DNA of 64,000 bases from Rugalucina vietnamica. Its lineage: Eukaryota; Mollusca; Bivalvia; Lucinida; Lucinidae. Made by a program: the position numbers and the translations under genes. Below the pieces are notes generated by a model. It searched no databases and was not told the origin of the DNA. It saw nothing but the letters and a program-made list of their open reading frames with translations. Every line of letters begins with the position of its first letter. Within the stretch, counting starts at the first letter, position 1. Location of the stretch: the NCBI GenBank assembly GCA_964017185.1, contig OZ024869.1, positions 69,596,315 through 69,660,314 on the forward strand, given 5' to 3'. Shown piece by piece: positions 55,114 through 64,000 of this stretch.

Positions 55114-58100
55114 TTTTTGTTTGTTTTGCACTTTCACCCGTTTGGAGACCCTAACGATATGTAAGTAAGTAAGTTTATTCAATTCCAATAGCCCGACAGG
55201 ACTTTGAGGATACAACAATTATACATAAAACATGATATGTTCATGCAATTATTTTACCTTTAAAACATTTTCTATCAATCCTCAATCAATGCTTATTTTG
55301 GATGAAGGCAATGGGTGAGACCTTTTTACAAAGGCGTTCATGAGTAGACAAGTTCATCAGGAAAAATGTCCGTAAAAAGTTCATACCCGCCACTTTTATG
55401 GTAAAAACTGTGTTTACAGGGGTATACCTATTTTTCTTATTTTTGATCCAAAACATAGATTGTGGCTACTCGTTAGAATTACCTCACCAAGGCGGTTTTA
55501 GCGTGTACCCACAATCAATGTTTTGAACAAAAGTTTTATTTTTTTCCAATGAAATTTTCTGTTTTTACAGCTGGAAAAATCTCTGTATATTGCATAGGCA
55601 GGTTTTCGTAATGTGTGTATTTTTCTTATAAATGAATTACATGTACTTACATGGTCGCAACCGCTGATTATGACCTGGCTGAACGTTTTAACATATGTCG
55701 ATGCGCATACTTCGCCATTTTGTTCGGCATAGCTCTCACAGAACAGCTCACTCCTGGGGTTCACCGCCACTATAGTCCCATCATCGTAACAGCTGTACGT
55801 CATACCGTTGTCCTCTGGAGAGAGATAGAAAAAAAAATAGCATTCGCGTAAGAAAAAAAAAATCGATTTTTATTTCCGACCAGGTCAGACATAAACCGGC
55901 CTGTACAGTCACGGAAGCAAGCTAGAAACTTGAAATTTCGGATTTAAGAAGAAGAGGGATTGTACTATCTGTGTAGCGAAAATAAAGACGCCGATCAGCT
56001 GTGCAGTAGCTGCAGAGCTGATCTGCGCCTTTGGTCACAGTTTGCTTATGCATGTTGTCTGTTTTCATGAGCGCACCACAAACAGTTCTTGTCGATGGCT
56101 GTTCCTCGCATTACTTATTCTTATATATCAAAAAATAACTTAAAATACACATTGTAACATTAGATAAGCTGGGAAACCTGTTGTCTACATTTCCGGTAGC
56201 TCGTTCAACTCATGATATTATGCAGAGCGGTATCACGGAACGCCGATTGGAACATACCAGCAAATAATTTAAAACAGACCCGGATGCTCTGGTCATCGAC
56301 GAATAGTCGAAATATATTCAAGATCAGGCGAGACCTCCATTTTTTTCATCTCCATCATTTTGGACGCTTTGGATTGATGGATCAAACCGAGTCAGACTTT
56401 ACAGAACATGTACCCTTAACAATCTAAAAGAGGCTTAATTAAGGATTGAAATTCAGATTTTAGCTTTCACTGGATGATGAAAAACATTAGGCTGTTTTAA
56501 TGTCTTCTCGGAGATATTAAAACCGCTAATGTTTTTCATCATCCCGTGAAAGCTAAAATCTGAATTTCAATCCTTATATTTACATTTTATATTATCAATC
56601 AAGTATCAGATTTTTAATTGCACATACCATCGCTCATTTTCATGTTATTCGACATTAAATGCAACTTAACGTAATTTTGGAACAGCCAAAACGTCAAATT
56701 TTCGCGCCTAATGTCATGGCGATATGCGACCAACGTCACGTCGACAGCAGTAAACAAACGACGTCACTGGCTCGTTTTGATGTCGCCCCGCCCAAAGGCG
56801 TGGCCTCTAAATCACGTGACTTAATGTTTTTCATTGGGAAATGAAGAACATCAAGAAAGTTACTTTCATCTAGGCCGATTGCAATAAAAATGTAAATATT
56901 GGTGCTTGAGACTCGGCTATACTTTATTATGATACTCCATGGAACTCCTTTAAAAATTGCCAAATTGCAATAATAATTATTATATCAGATACATTTATAA
57001 ACACTTTGTTAAAAGTAAACGTTTATAACTTGAAACATTTTCAATATTTAGTATCCAATCTGTTTCACTACTGACATCACGTGGTATTGTATACATACAA
57101 ACTGATTAATGATCGGTGACACACACTGCAATTCTGTCCGAAGTTGAGATGTTTCTCCTATAGCGTTTACTCTACTGACTGATAGATAGGTGCAGAAATT
57201 GAACATTTATTGAAAGATAGTAACACAAGAAATCCCGGTTATTTCTTTTTCGCAAACACTTCAATGTTATTGTGATGGAAGTACTACATGTTCATGGGGC
57301 GGAAGCGAAAACGACATAACCTGGATTCCTTATGTTACTTTCATTCAATACATATTCAACTTCTGCATTGACTGTACCTATCTATCGGTCAATAGAGTAA
57401 ACACTATAGGAGAAAACTCGACTTTCTCATCTCAACTTCTGGCAGAATTGCAGTGTGTGTCACCGATCATTTATCGGTTTGTATGTATACAATACCACGT
57501 GATTGTCAGTAGTGTTTCAAAGCTGGCCTTATACAACCACAAATACGACTTCACAATGAACAAATGAGGTGAATGAACAAGTATTTGAGCCACCTCATGG
57601 GAAAACCAACAATGTGGTTTCCGAACAGGTCTGACACAAACTGGGCTGTACAAGCAAAGAAGCAGGCTGGAAGCTTGAAATTTCGGATTTAAAAAGAAGA
57701 TGAAGTGTACTATCCGTGTAGCGAAAACAAAGGCGCTGATCAGCTTCGCGGTTACCGCGAAGCTGATCTGCGTCATTGTTTTCGCATATGCAGATTGTTG
57801 GTTTTCCCATGAGGCAGCTCATTTTACAAAAATGCAAAAGGCGGATTCATCGCAATGCATCTGAAAAGAAACAAAAGTAAGAAGCAACCACCTACCTCCT
57901 TCTTTCGTTACCACTGGAGCTGGGGGTGGTGCACCACCACAGTCCATGGAGAATATTCCGGTCTGTCTAGCAATAATTATACTACCACCGGTGATAGGCT
58001 GAGAACTGACCACTATTGTCACAAATCCATTCTGAAAGATGACAGATACATGTACATGCATTTCGTCATGTTCAAATAGGACATTGTTAATTACGAAACG

Positions 58101-59936
58101 CTCACATTGTTTTTATCCAAGGTTTCGTGATTCATTGACGGATTCAATGAATAAAAAAATGTTTTTGTTAAACACTAGAAAATGGGTATCTACTTGTAGA
58201 TACTTTCCGATGCCATGTTATGCACGTTGGCTTGTCTTATTACACGGTAACCATAATCGCATTGTTGAAAGCATGTCCCTTATATTGAAGCAGTCCGATC
58301 AACAAATGAGCCATGTCAAGAGAAAACCAACAATGTGGTTTCCGAACAGGTCCGACACAAACCGAGCTGTACAAGCACATATGATGGCTAGAGGCTTGAC
58401 ATTTTGGAATGGGAAAGTACAGGAATTGTACTATCCGAGTAGCGAAAACAAAGGCGCTGATTAGCTTCGCAGTTACTGCGACTGCGAAGCTGATCTGCGA
58501 CTTTGTTTTCGCAAAGGCGAATTGTTGGTTTTCTCATGACGCGGCTCAAATGCATAAATACAGTGTACGTCATAGGTAAACCGGCAGGGTGAAAGAAACC
58601 AGACTATATACTTACAACAGTACATTGCTTAATCTCAATGACTTGGTTATCCAGGAGGAAGGTTATTGTGCATTCGTTTCCCTCGGCATCTTGCGCACGC
58701 GCATGATCGTACAGCTCATTGCGGGGGTTCTTAATAAGAACACTGGATTCCTTCGTTGACCCCTCGGCTTGAATGTTACAGTGATAGTGGGCGGAACCAG
58801 ACCGCAATACTGAAAAAAAAGATAGAAAAGAATCAGTAAGCTTAACAAGTATTACCACCTCAGTAAAGAGACCAGTTGAGCGGTCTCTTCATACAAAGTT
58901 CAACTGTATTTATTGATTCGAATCAACAAGGTTTGAATGTTACGACCCCTATGGTGGGTTGCCTTTTTAAGCCAGTATGATCAAATTAGTCATCAATATG
59001 ACAGGCAAATACCGGCAGGGGATCGAACCCGCAACCTCTTGATCGCAAAGCGAACACGCTATCCGTCAGACCACCACGACCGGCTTGGAATAAAACCTAC
59101 CATTCGGCAGAATTTCTTGTTGATTGGGGAGTGCAGTGGTTTGGAGGTAGAGCGCCAGGCTGTAAAGTCAAAATTAAGTTAGATATAGGGAGGGGGGGGG
59201 GACTTGAAATCTACGTCCGCCATGTCAGAATCCTTTCAACAAGACTCCTACACTTTGCAGATCTTGCAAGATATTAAGTACACAGAACACCGAAAAGTTG
59301 ACTAATGGGATATTTAAATCATTTAAGCCTGGCGTCCCTTCTGTGGGACATAGGCAAATGGTTAAACCCACGATGTGACGCCACAGATCGCGGTGTCCCA
59401 TGTGGGGCAATCCTGTTTGCTTAAAGGAATTCCATCGAAAAATGGATTTAGATTTTAAAATTACACCTGCAGCCCCTAAAAATGAAAGTGGACTTACCCA
59501 CATGATAATGATGGGTGAATCCATTCATCATTGTTGGGTTAACGACAATACAAATGAGCCGCCCCATGGGAAAACCAACAATCTGCATAGGCGAAAACAA
59601 AGGCGCAGATCAGCTTCGCGGTAACCGCGAAGCTGATCAGCGCCTTTGTTTTCGCTACTCGGATAGTACAATTCCTCCTCTACTTAGCTCCAAAATTTCA
59701 AGCGTCTAGCCTGCTTCTGTGCTTCTACAGCCTGGTTTGTGTCGGACCTGTTCGGAAACCACATCGTTGGTTTTTCCACGAGGTGGCTCAAATAAAACTT
59801 ACGGTTGTTTGATGTCATGACGAAGTTAAGTGGTACACTGACTCCATCCTGGGTCAACTCGGCCTCTGCAGCGGAAATAGTACATGTTGTCGCCACACTG
59901 TCGTTGCTGTATAGGAGGTTCACTTGAATGCCGACC

Positions 59937-60000
<64 letters not shown>

Positions 60001-61152
60001 GAGGAAATTTCAAACTGGGCAGCTCATTTTGTGCAAAAATAGTCAGAGCGGTTTCAATTTCGAAACAAAAAATCATTAAAATGTAAATAATTGAAACATT
60101 GGTACGACAAACCGTTAGTTTAAAACATTAATGAGCCTGTGCGTGAGGAAACCAACAATTTGGGTTGACGACCAGGTCGGAAATATATTTTCCCGCAAGT
60201 ATTAAATTCTATTAGTTTTTGATAATAATTGCTCAAAATCATTATAAAATGACACAAAATGTCATCATACCTGAGACGACATATTCATGATTAAGTAGAA
60301 ATTTTCTAAAACTATCCACTTTCATTACCTTCGATTATCTCCCTTACCAATGCAAAATCCCTATTCAAAATCATTTTGGCATTAAAAAAAACTTTATCTG
60401 CTCAACGATTTTCAAAATTGTTGCACAAAGTAAGATAAGATTTTGACATGAAAATATGTTTCCTATCTTTCTCCATGCAAAAATTGTCTGCGAAAAATCA
60501 TTATCAGAAGCAAGGTTTTAGACTTTTGCATGTAAGTCCTAGCTATTGAATGAAATTAAGTTATGAATTTCCATTACAATTTATCTCGAAGCAATATGTG
60601 ATCTTCCTTCGAGAATTTATAGAAACAGAAGAAAAAAATCTTTGGAATATATAATTGTTTGTGGCGTTGACGCAAAATGTTTTGACATTACGAAAACATG
60701 CCCATGTAATATACAGAGGTTAAAAATGAAAATTTTCAGTAGAAAATTGTCAATATTTTTCTTATTTTTGCGAGGCGGTTCTAACGAGTACATACAATCT
60801 ATGTTTTGGAGCAAAAATAAGAAAAATAGGTTTACCCCTGCAAACCCCAGTTTAACTATATAAAAGTGTTGCATAAGGGGGTAAATAATACACGGACATG
60901 TTTTCCTGATACAATACATGTATATAGTATACTCACAAGACCACAATTCTCGACACTAAATGCATAGATTTCTATCACGGTCGTCGTGCACACGGCCCCG
61001 CTAGCGTCGTAGGCTTGAATCCCCTGGTATGTGTCGGAGTCCGGGTTGACAATCAGGTAGTTCCCATTGTTGGTCCGGTAGTGCAGGTCAACGTCACATC
61101 CCAGACAGACAACAACACACAGTAGAACGGCGAACAAGCTTAAGCTTGACAT
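54541..61152 (-). CDS. Gene C: secreted protein of three cysteine-patterned units, ZP-N-like (unnamed family)
   Basis: Six exons join in frame on the minus strand: 61152-60937, 59935-59803, 58809-58616, 58031-57896, 55814-55651, 54639-54541 (942 nt, 313 aa). Residues 1-18 are a signal peptide (MSSLSLFAVLLCVVVCLG). The mature part is three units of about 100 residues, each made by an 'a' exon and a 'b' exon. The a exon holds Y-x-C, then VNPRSEL-like, then GxxC and a third cysteine. The b exon holds IVVxSxP and IxRxxxIFSMDC. Junctions inside units are phase 0 and between units phase 1, the mark of tandem duplication of a two-exon module. Four cysteines per unit and an I-R...F-x-x-C ending recall the ZP-N domain, but that is inference. 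Unit 1 is divergent, with its first and fourth cysteines displaced. There is no membrane anchor, ZP-C half or furin site. The role is unknown; an egg-coat or other extracellular-matrix protein is one possibility. Confidence 0.85.
54720..54956 (+). mobile_element. FB2 foldback MITE in gene C intron 5
   Basis: Full copy with perfect core CTTCGCGGTAACCGCGAAG, 80 bp upstream (in the gene's direction) of exon 6. Confidence 0.87.
55041..55116 (+). repeat. (TTTA)n microsatellite
   Basis: About 18 units with one interruption, in gene C intron 5. Confidence 0.95.
55355..55613 (-). mobile_element. FB1 foldback MITE in gene C intron 5
   Basis: Inverted diverged copy (core TTAGAATTACCTCACCAAGG). Its edge is 37 bp from the donor side of gene C exon 5. 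Confidence 0.78.
55651..55814 (-). CDS. Gene C exon 5 (unit 3 a)
   Basis: 164 nt, acceptor CTCTCTCCAG, donor CAT|GTAAGT. It encodes MTYSCYDDG, AVNPRSELFCESYAEQNG, EVCAS and VIISGCDH: the fullest version of the unit, with one extra cysteine (ELFC). Confidence 0.86.
55871..56077 (-). mobile_element. FB2 foldback MITE in gene C intron 4
   Basis: Inverted copy, one end decayed, 56 bp from the acceptor side of gene C exon 5. Confidence 0.75.
56441..56575. repeat. Hairpin in gene C intron 4
   Basis: AAGGATTGAAATTCAGATTT then TAGCTTTCA and its complement ending at 56575 form an about 50-bp stem with a short imperfect centre. Confidence 0.82.
57062..57519. repeat. Large inverted repeat (about 200-bp arms) in gene C intron 4
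   Basis: CACTACTGAC...ATCACGTGGTATTGTATACA...GACACACACTGCAATTCTG is mirrored by CAGAATTGCAGTGTGTGTC...TGTATACAATACCACGTGAT then TGTCAGTAGTG. Arms continue inward to TAGAGTAAACACTATAGGAG. Confidence 0.8.
57586..57821 (-). mobile_element. FB2 foldback MITE in gene C intron 4
   Basis: Full inverted copy with perfect core CTTCGCGGTTACCGCGAAG, 74 bp from the donor side of exon 4. Confidence 0.87.
57896..58031 (-). CDS. Gene C exon 4 (unit 2 b and proline linker)
   Basis: 136 nt, acceptor ATCTTTCAG, donor GGAG|GTAGGT, phase 0 in and phase 1 out. It encodes GFVTIVVSSQPITGG, IIARQTGIFSMDCGG and a proline-rich linker (APPPAPVV) that separates units 2 and 3. Confidence 0.84.
58307..58548 (-). mobile_element. 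FB2 foldback MITE in gene C intron 3
   Basis: Full inverted copy, core CTTCGCAGTTACTGCGACTG (small internal duplication), 67 bp from the donor side of exon 3. Confidence 0.85.
58616..58809 (-). CDS. Gene C exon 3 (unit 2 a)
   Basis: 194 nt, acceptor TTTTTTCAG, donor GTT|GTAAGT. It encodes SAHYHCNIQAEG, a KNPRNELYDHARAQDAEG stretch, NECTITF and IEIKQC, matching the a exon of unit 3 at the cysteines and the NPR motif. Confidence 0.85.
58920..59090 (-). mobile_element. tRNA-derived SINE-like element in gene C intron 2
   Basis: On the minus strand the 5' part is tRNA-like: TGGTCTGACGGATAGCG resembles an A box (about 59073-59057) and GCGGGTTCGATCCCC is a strong B box (59031-59017) at the correct spacing. 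The downstream body ends AACCCACCATAGGGGTCGT. A free tRNA gene is unlikely, because the acceptor arms do not pair and a tail continues. Confidence 0.6.
59328..59420 (-). repeat. Inverted copy of the TATGTCCCA element in gene C intron 2
   Basis: AAGCCTGGCGTCCCTTCTGT then GGGACATAGGCAAA...GACGCCACAGATCGCGGTGT then CCCATGTGGGGC is the reverse complement arrangement of 40670-40765. Confidence 0.5.
59555..59790 (+). mobile_element. FB2 foldback MITE in gene C intron 2
   Basis: Full copy with perfect core. Its right end lies 12 bp from exon 2, so it almost touches the GTAAGT donor. Confidence 0.87.
59803..59935 (-). CDS. Gene C exon 2 (unit 1 b)
   Basis: 133 nt after acceptor TTTATTTAG, whose pyrimidine-rich side is a (TTTA)n microsatellite (59937-60000). 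It encodes VGIQVNLLYSNDSVATTC then an acidic stretch and VPLNFVMTSNN. The donor AACC|GTAAGT lies 12 bp from the end of an FB2 foldback. It ends phase 1. Confidence 0.8.
59937..60000 (+). repeat. (TAAA)n microsatellite forming the acceptor tract of gene C exon 2
   Basis: About 16 units. On the gene strand it reads (TTTA)nG, so the AG of the exon 2 acceptor is the edge of the microsatellite. Confidence 0.92.
60130..60180 (-). mobile_element. FB2 end fragment in gene C intron 1
   Basis: TGAGCCTGTGCGTGAGGAAA then CCAACAATTTGGG...GACCAGGTCGG: only one terminus of FB2 remains. Confidence 0.5.
60181..60689. other. Gene C intron 1, middle: nothing recognised
   Basis: AT-rich with no repeats that I can match elsewhere in the window. 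Confidence 0.5.
60690..60910 (+). mobile_element. FB1 foldback MITE in gene C intron 1
   Basis: Forward copy with half of the palindrome deleted (TTTTTGCGAGGCGGTTCTAA). It ends 26 bp from exon 1. Confidence 0.78.
60937..61152 (-). CDS. Gene C exon 1 (signal peptide, unit 1 a)
   Basis: 216 nt, 72 codons, ending phase 0 at CTT|GTGAGT. It encodes the leader and CDVDLHYRTNNG...IVNPDSDTY...AVCTTT...VENCGL. The Y-x-C cysteine of units 2 and 3 is replaced here by Thr (HYRT), and a cysteine lies seven residues earlier at the mature N-terminus. Confidence 0.86.
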
Positions 61153-61810
61153 CTTGACTAGCTGACTGAAACATTACGAAAACTTCCCCATGCAATAAAC
61201 AGAGATTTTTAGCTTAATAGTAAAAAATTTTTGATACCTTATTTACATTTGGTCAAAAATAGATTGTGTGTACACGTTAGAACCGCCTCGCCGAGGCGGT
61301 GCTAACGAGTACCCACAATCTATATTTTGGAGCAAAAATAAGAAAAATTGGTATACCCCTGCATACCCCAGTTTTGCTATATAAAAGTGGGGTTCAAGGG
61401 GGTATAAATTACACGGACATGTTTTCCTGACGAATGATGAAAGTAACATGAAATTATTTTATACGATTATTAGGCCTATGCTTATAATATTTATTTTAAA
61501 AAAAGCATCTTATTAAGCATTTGTCCCAGTGATTATAACGTGTTTTTTTTTCTAAACTGGCAAATTGTTTTAAGATCATCAGTGTCCGACGATTTCCAAA
61601 TAAAAGAAAATGTTTCGTTGACTACACAGTTTAGACCACAAAACAAAAAGATAAAAAAAAAATGTTCATAACTTCATTAATGACAAAAATACCGTAAAAT
61701 AAAAATGAAAAATAAATTAAAAACGCACGTACCCTGGCAATAATCGAGTAATTCCTTTTCAGTTTCGTTCTGCGGCTGCGAACTTGAGTGCGCCTTACTT
61801 ATAGGACTCA
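61153..61810 (-). promoter_or_regulatory. Probable gene C promoter and 5' UTR intron
   Basis: On the minus strand a TATAAG box (61803-61798) precedes a possible non-coding exon ending CCAGG|GTACGT at 61733. The acceptor GTTTCAG restarts the UTR at 61165, 13 bases before the ATG. The intron would contain a whole FB1 copy (61176-61432) ending about 9 bp before the AG. Splice motifs and TATA are seen; the promoter role is inferred. Confidence 0.4.
61176..61432 (+). mobile_element. FB1 foldback MITE immediately upstream of gene C start
   Basis: Full copy with intact palindrome. Its left end lies 24 bp upstream of the gene C ATG and about 9 bp from the probable UTR acceptor. Confidence 0.85.
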
Positions 61811-62103
61811 AGACCGACACCAAAGTGTAAACTAAAAGACCAAGTCAAACAAAGAAATGTTGTTACATAAGCTCACGCAATATAATGGTTTGTCCACTAA
61901 TCTTTTAATTGGTGACAAACATGTTCACTTTCAAAGTAGATCAAGGTGTAAAAGTGACGCGTAAACATTGCTTAATATTGCATCTTTCAAACAAAGCCAT
62001 TACGTATAAACAGGGTTGAACAAAGAATCTATAGCCACTTGGGTTTCTGAGGTGCCAAGACTACCTGTAAATTCTTTTCTATAAGTAAACAATCACAATC
62101 ACT

Positions 62104-62343
62104 TGAGCCTTTGCACGAGAAAACCAACAATTTGGTGTTCCGACCAGGTCTGACACAAACCGGGCTATACTGTCACAGAAAAAAGGCTACGTAAGGTTAA
62201 AATTTCGGATTTAAGAAGAAGAGGGAAGGTACTAGCTGTGTAGCGAAAACAAAGACGCTGATCAGCTGTGCCGTTACTGCACAGCTGATCTGCGTCTTTG
62301 TTTTCGCACATGCAGATTGTTGGTTTTCCCATGTCGTAGCTCA
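62104..62343 (-). mobile_element. FB2 foldback MITE upstream of gene C
   Basis: Inverted copy, core GTGCCGTTACTGCAC, about 300 bp beyond the probable gene C promoter. Confidence 0.8.
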
Positions 62344-62741
62344 CTTGTCAGTCAAACCTTGCATATGTTTTCATCCATTACGTCATAACAAAAACTCCGA
62401 TTGCAAACACTCCGATTAGATTGCAACGGCACTCTTTGCACCTAATTACAGTTTCGCCTTGTCGGACGAAGTGGTCATCATCGTCCACCCGGGTCCCATT
62501 GTTGTTGTTGTTTTTCTTTTCCTGCCAAATACATATAAACCAATGTTTCTTCGGGTTATGCTAAAGACTTCATTTTCAACAGAATCATTTCAAGTTAAAA
62601 TGAGACTATGAGACTATTTTGTTACTTTCATCATATTGATCAACACAGTTTTGTTGTATTTCACCTTTCTTCTACAACCCACGTGATTTGATCAGCTCGA
62701 AATGCGTTTTTATTTGTTGACATGTCGTAAATAATCCTAAG

Positions 62742-62772
<31 letters not shown>

Positions 62773-63254
62773 TATACACGTATGGCTTGGCGCCGTTATA
62801 AGCCCCCCTGTTCTACGGTCCCATAGGGACCGTTGATGCATATGATTAGTGCACAGTGTTTAATACTTTAGTTAAAAATATTTCGATGAACAAGGAATAC
62901 AGTACGTTAGACGGATACACAACATGAATAGTATGATTTCTGTTTTAAAACATACGTAAAAAATATCTTGAATATTAACTGCCATCTGCATAGATAATAT
63001 GTGGTGGTACAAAATGACTCTGAGTCTCATGATGTCAAACAGTGACCCTTGTTACATATTAGTCTATCCGTACTCATGCAAGCTAGTCATATACTGCCAT
63101 GCATGATGGAAATTTTCATGTGCTTTGATCCGAGCCATGGAATCACCTAGAATATTAGCTCCGTCGGGGGTAAACATCGGACTTTGTTGTATTTAAATAT
63201 CTATTGACACTGCACAGGCAAAAAAGTCAAACACGCCATTTTAAATGTATAATT
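62344..63254. other. No gene recognised
   Basis: Contains the (TA)n tract and a GGTCCCATAGGGACCGT palindrome at about 62818-62834. No coding signal. Confidence 0.55.
62739..62775 (+). repeat. (TA)n and T-run
   Basis: About 11 TA units followed by a short T run. Confidence 0.9.
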
Positions 63255-63496
63255 ACGAAAACATGCCCATGCAATATACAGAGATTTTTTGTGCTTTAAA
63301 AATTGGAAATTTTCAGCTGATTTTTTTTTATATTTTCTTATTTTTCTTATTTTTGCTCAAAACATAGATTGTGGGTACACAATCTATGTTTTAGAGCAAA
63401 AATAAGAAAAATAGGTATACCCCTGCATACCCCAGCTTTGCTATATAAAAGTGGGGTTTGAGGGGGTAAACATTTCACGGACATGTTTTCCTGATG
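63255..63496 (+). mobile_element. FB1 foldback MITE, core-deleted
   Basis: Forward copy in which the CG-rich centre is gone and the two TAGATTGTGGGTAC arms meet (GTGGGTACACAATCTATGTT). Confidence 0.8.
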
Positions 63497-63679
63497 TAAT
63501 AATACATAATCGTAGACACGTTTCTATGGCGATTGAGTACAATAATCCTTTGCAATGAATTTCAATTTTGTTACCATTGTTGTCTTGTTTGCACAAGTGT
63601 AAACAAACACGCGAACCTTCAGGTGTCAATCTGAACGAAGACCTTGTCTACTTGTACAACAAACACTGTAAAACAAATA

Positions 63680-63897
63680 TGAGCCGCGATGCGAGAAAAC
63701 CGGTCTTAGGGGTTTCCGACCAGGGTTGGCACAAACCGTCCTGTACAGTCACTAGAGCAGGCTAGAAGGTTAAAATTTTCTGATTTGGAAAGTGTAGCGA
63801 AAACAAAGGCGCAGATCAGTTTCGCAGTTACTGCAAAGCTGATCTGCGCCTTTGTTTTCGCATATACAGATTGTTTGTTTTCTCATGATGCGGCTCA
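63680..63897 (-). mobile_element. FB2 foldback MITE near right edge
   Basis: TGAGCCGCGATGCGAGAAAA to CTCATGATGCGGCTCA with core TTTCGCAGTTACTGCAAAG. A second TGAGCCGTGTCGAGAGAAAA at 63922 begins another partial copy. Confidence 0.82.
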
Positions 63898-64000
63898 AAA
63901 TATGACCGTTACTATTGAGCTTGAGCCGTGTCGAGAGAAAACATGTCGTAGCTGTATTCGGATGAAATTTTATGCACAAATCCTGTCTCCGTATGACCAC

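Noticed and set aside
58039-58464. 141-codon plus-strand frame
   Set aside because: Composite of gene C intron 3 and FB2 sequence; FB2 copies give similar short frames (for example PTICxxENKGADQLRxN) at many sites, all explained by the repeat.
59017-59090. Possible tRNA gene on the minus strand
   Set aside because: Good B box but no acceptor-stem pairing, and the sequence continues into a SINE body; called a SINE-like element.
1-64000. CRISPR array, bacterial operons, or a prophage
   Set aside because: The tandem repeats have satellite-like or MITE character, with no leader, spacers or cas genes, and the genes are spliced animal genes.

Overview
The window is nuclear DNA from an animal, most likely a bivalve or other lophotrochozoan mollusc. 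The reasons are spliced genes with GT-AG introns, AT-rich and very repeat-dense intergenic DNA, two diverged Cys-loop (nicotinic acetylcholine receptor, nAChR) subunit genes of the kind greatly expanded in bivalves, and interspersed repeats carrying 'GACCTTGACCTCAAGGTCA' and '(GTCC)n' motifs that I associate with bivalve genomes. The species call is inference. No bacterial or CRISPR features are present. || Coding content is small, about 3.3% of the window in three spliced genes. Gene A (minus strand, 3955 down to 1, cut by the left edge) and gene B (plus strand, 37934-47678, complete, 429 aa) are paralogous nAChR subunits in divergent orientation, about 34 kb apart. Their first three coding exons have identical lengths (157, 281, 99 nt) and phases. 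Both keep the Cys-loop, the loop D and loop A tryptophans and the GEK motif before M2. Both lack the vicinal cysteines of alpha subunits. Gene C (minus strand, 61152-54541, six exons, 313 aa) encodes a secreted protein of three about 100-residue units. Each unit is built from one two-exon module, and the cysteine spacing resembles a ZP-N domain. It is not a protein I can name. || The rest is mobile DNA. Two foldback (palindromic) MITE families dominate: FB1, about 250 bp with core ACCGCCTCG/CGAGGCGGT, and FB2, about 240 bp with ends TGAGCCGCC and core GCGGTAACCGC. They occur in most introns of gene C and often lie within tens of bases of exon edges. Other elements are a 5'-truncated LINE with an intact 826-codon reverse transcriptase frame in intron 2 of gene B, two further LINE 3' ends, three SINE-like copies, TIR transposons with recognisable target duplications (TA, 8-bp, TTAA), several tandem arrays, and numerous hairpins. 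|| Region by region: 1-4.2 kb gene A; 4.2-6.7 kb gene A upstream region, foldbacks and CRE-like sites; 6.96-8.75 kb a 'GGTCAAGGTCA' repeat array (family G) that is interrupted exactly at 8745 and resumes at 25571; 8.75-25.57 kb a 16.8-kb block bounded by about 0.85-0.96 kb inverted repeats, which reads as one giant insertion; 26-37 kb LINE fragment, a duplicate of gene A's upstream flank split by a mariner-like element, and an inverted pair of about 151-bp tandem arrays; 37.9-47.7 kb gene B; 48-54 kb hairpins, a cluster of TCACGTAAATTAC motifs, and a TTAA-flanked element; 54.5-61.8 kb gene C; 61.8-64 kb more foldbacks. || The giant inverted-repeat insertion, the modular gene C and the placement of foldback elements at splice sites are the observations I would follow up first.
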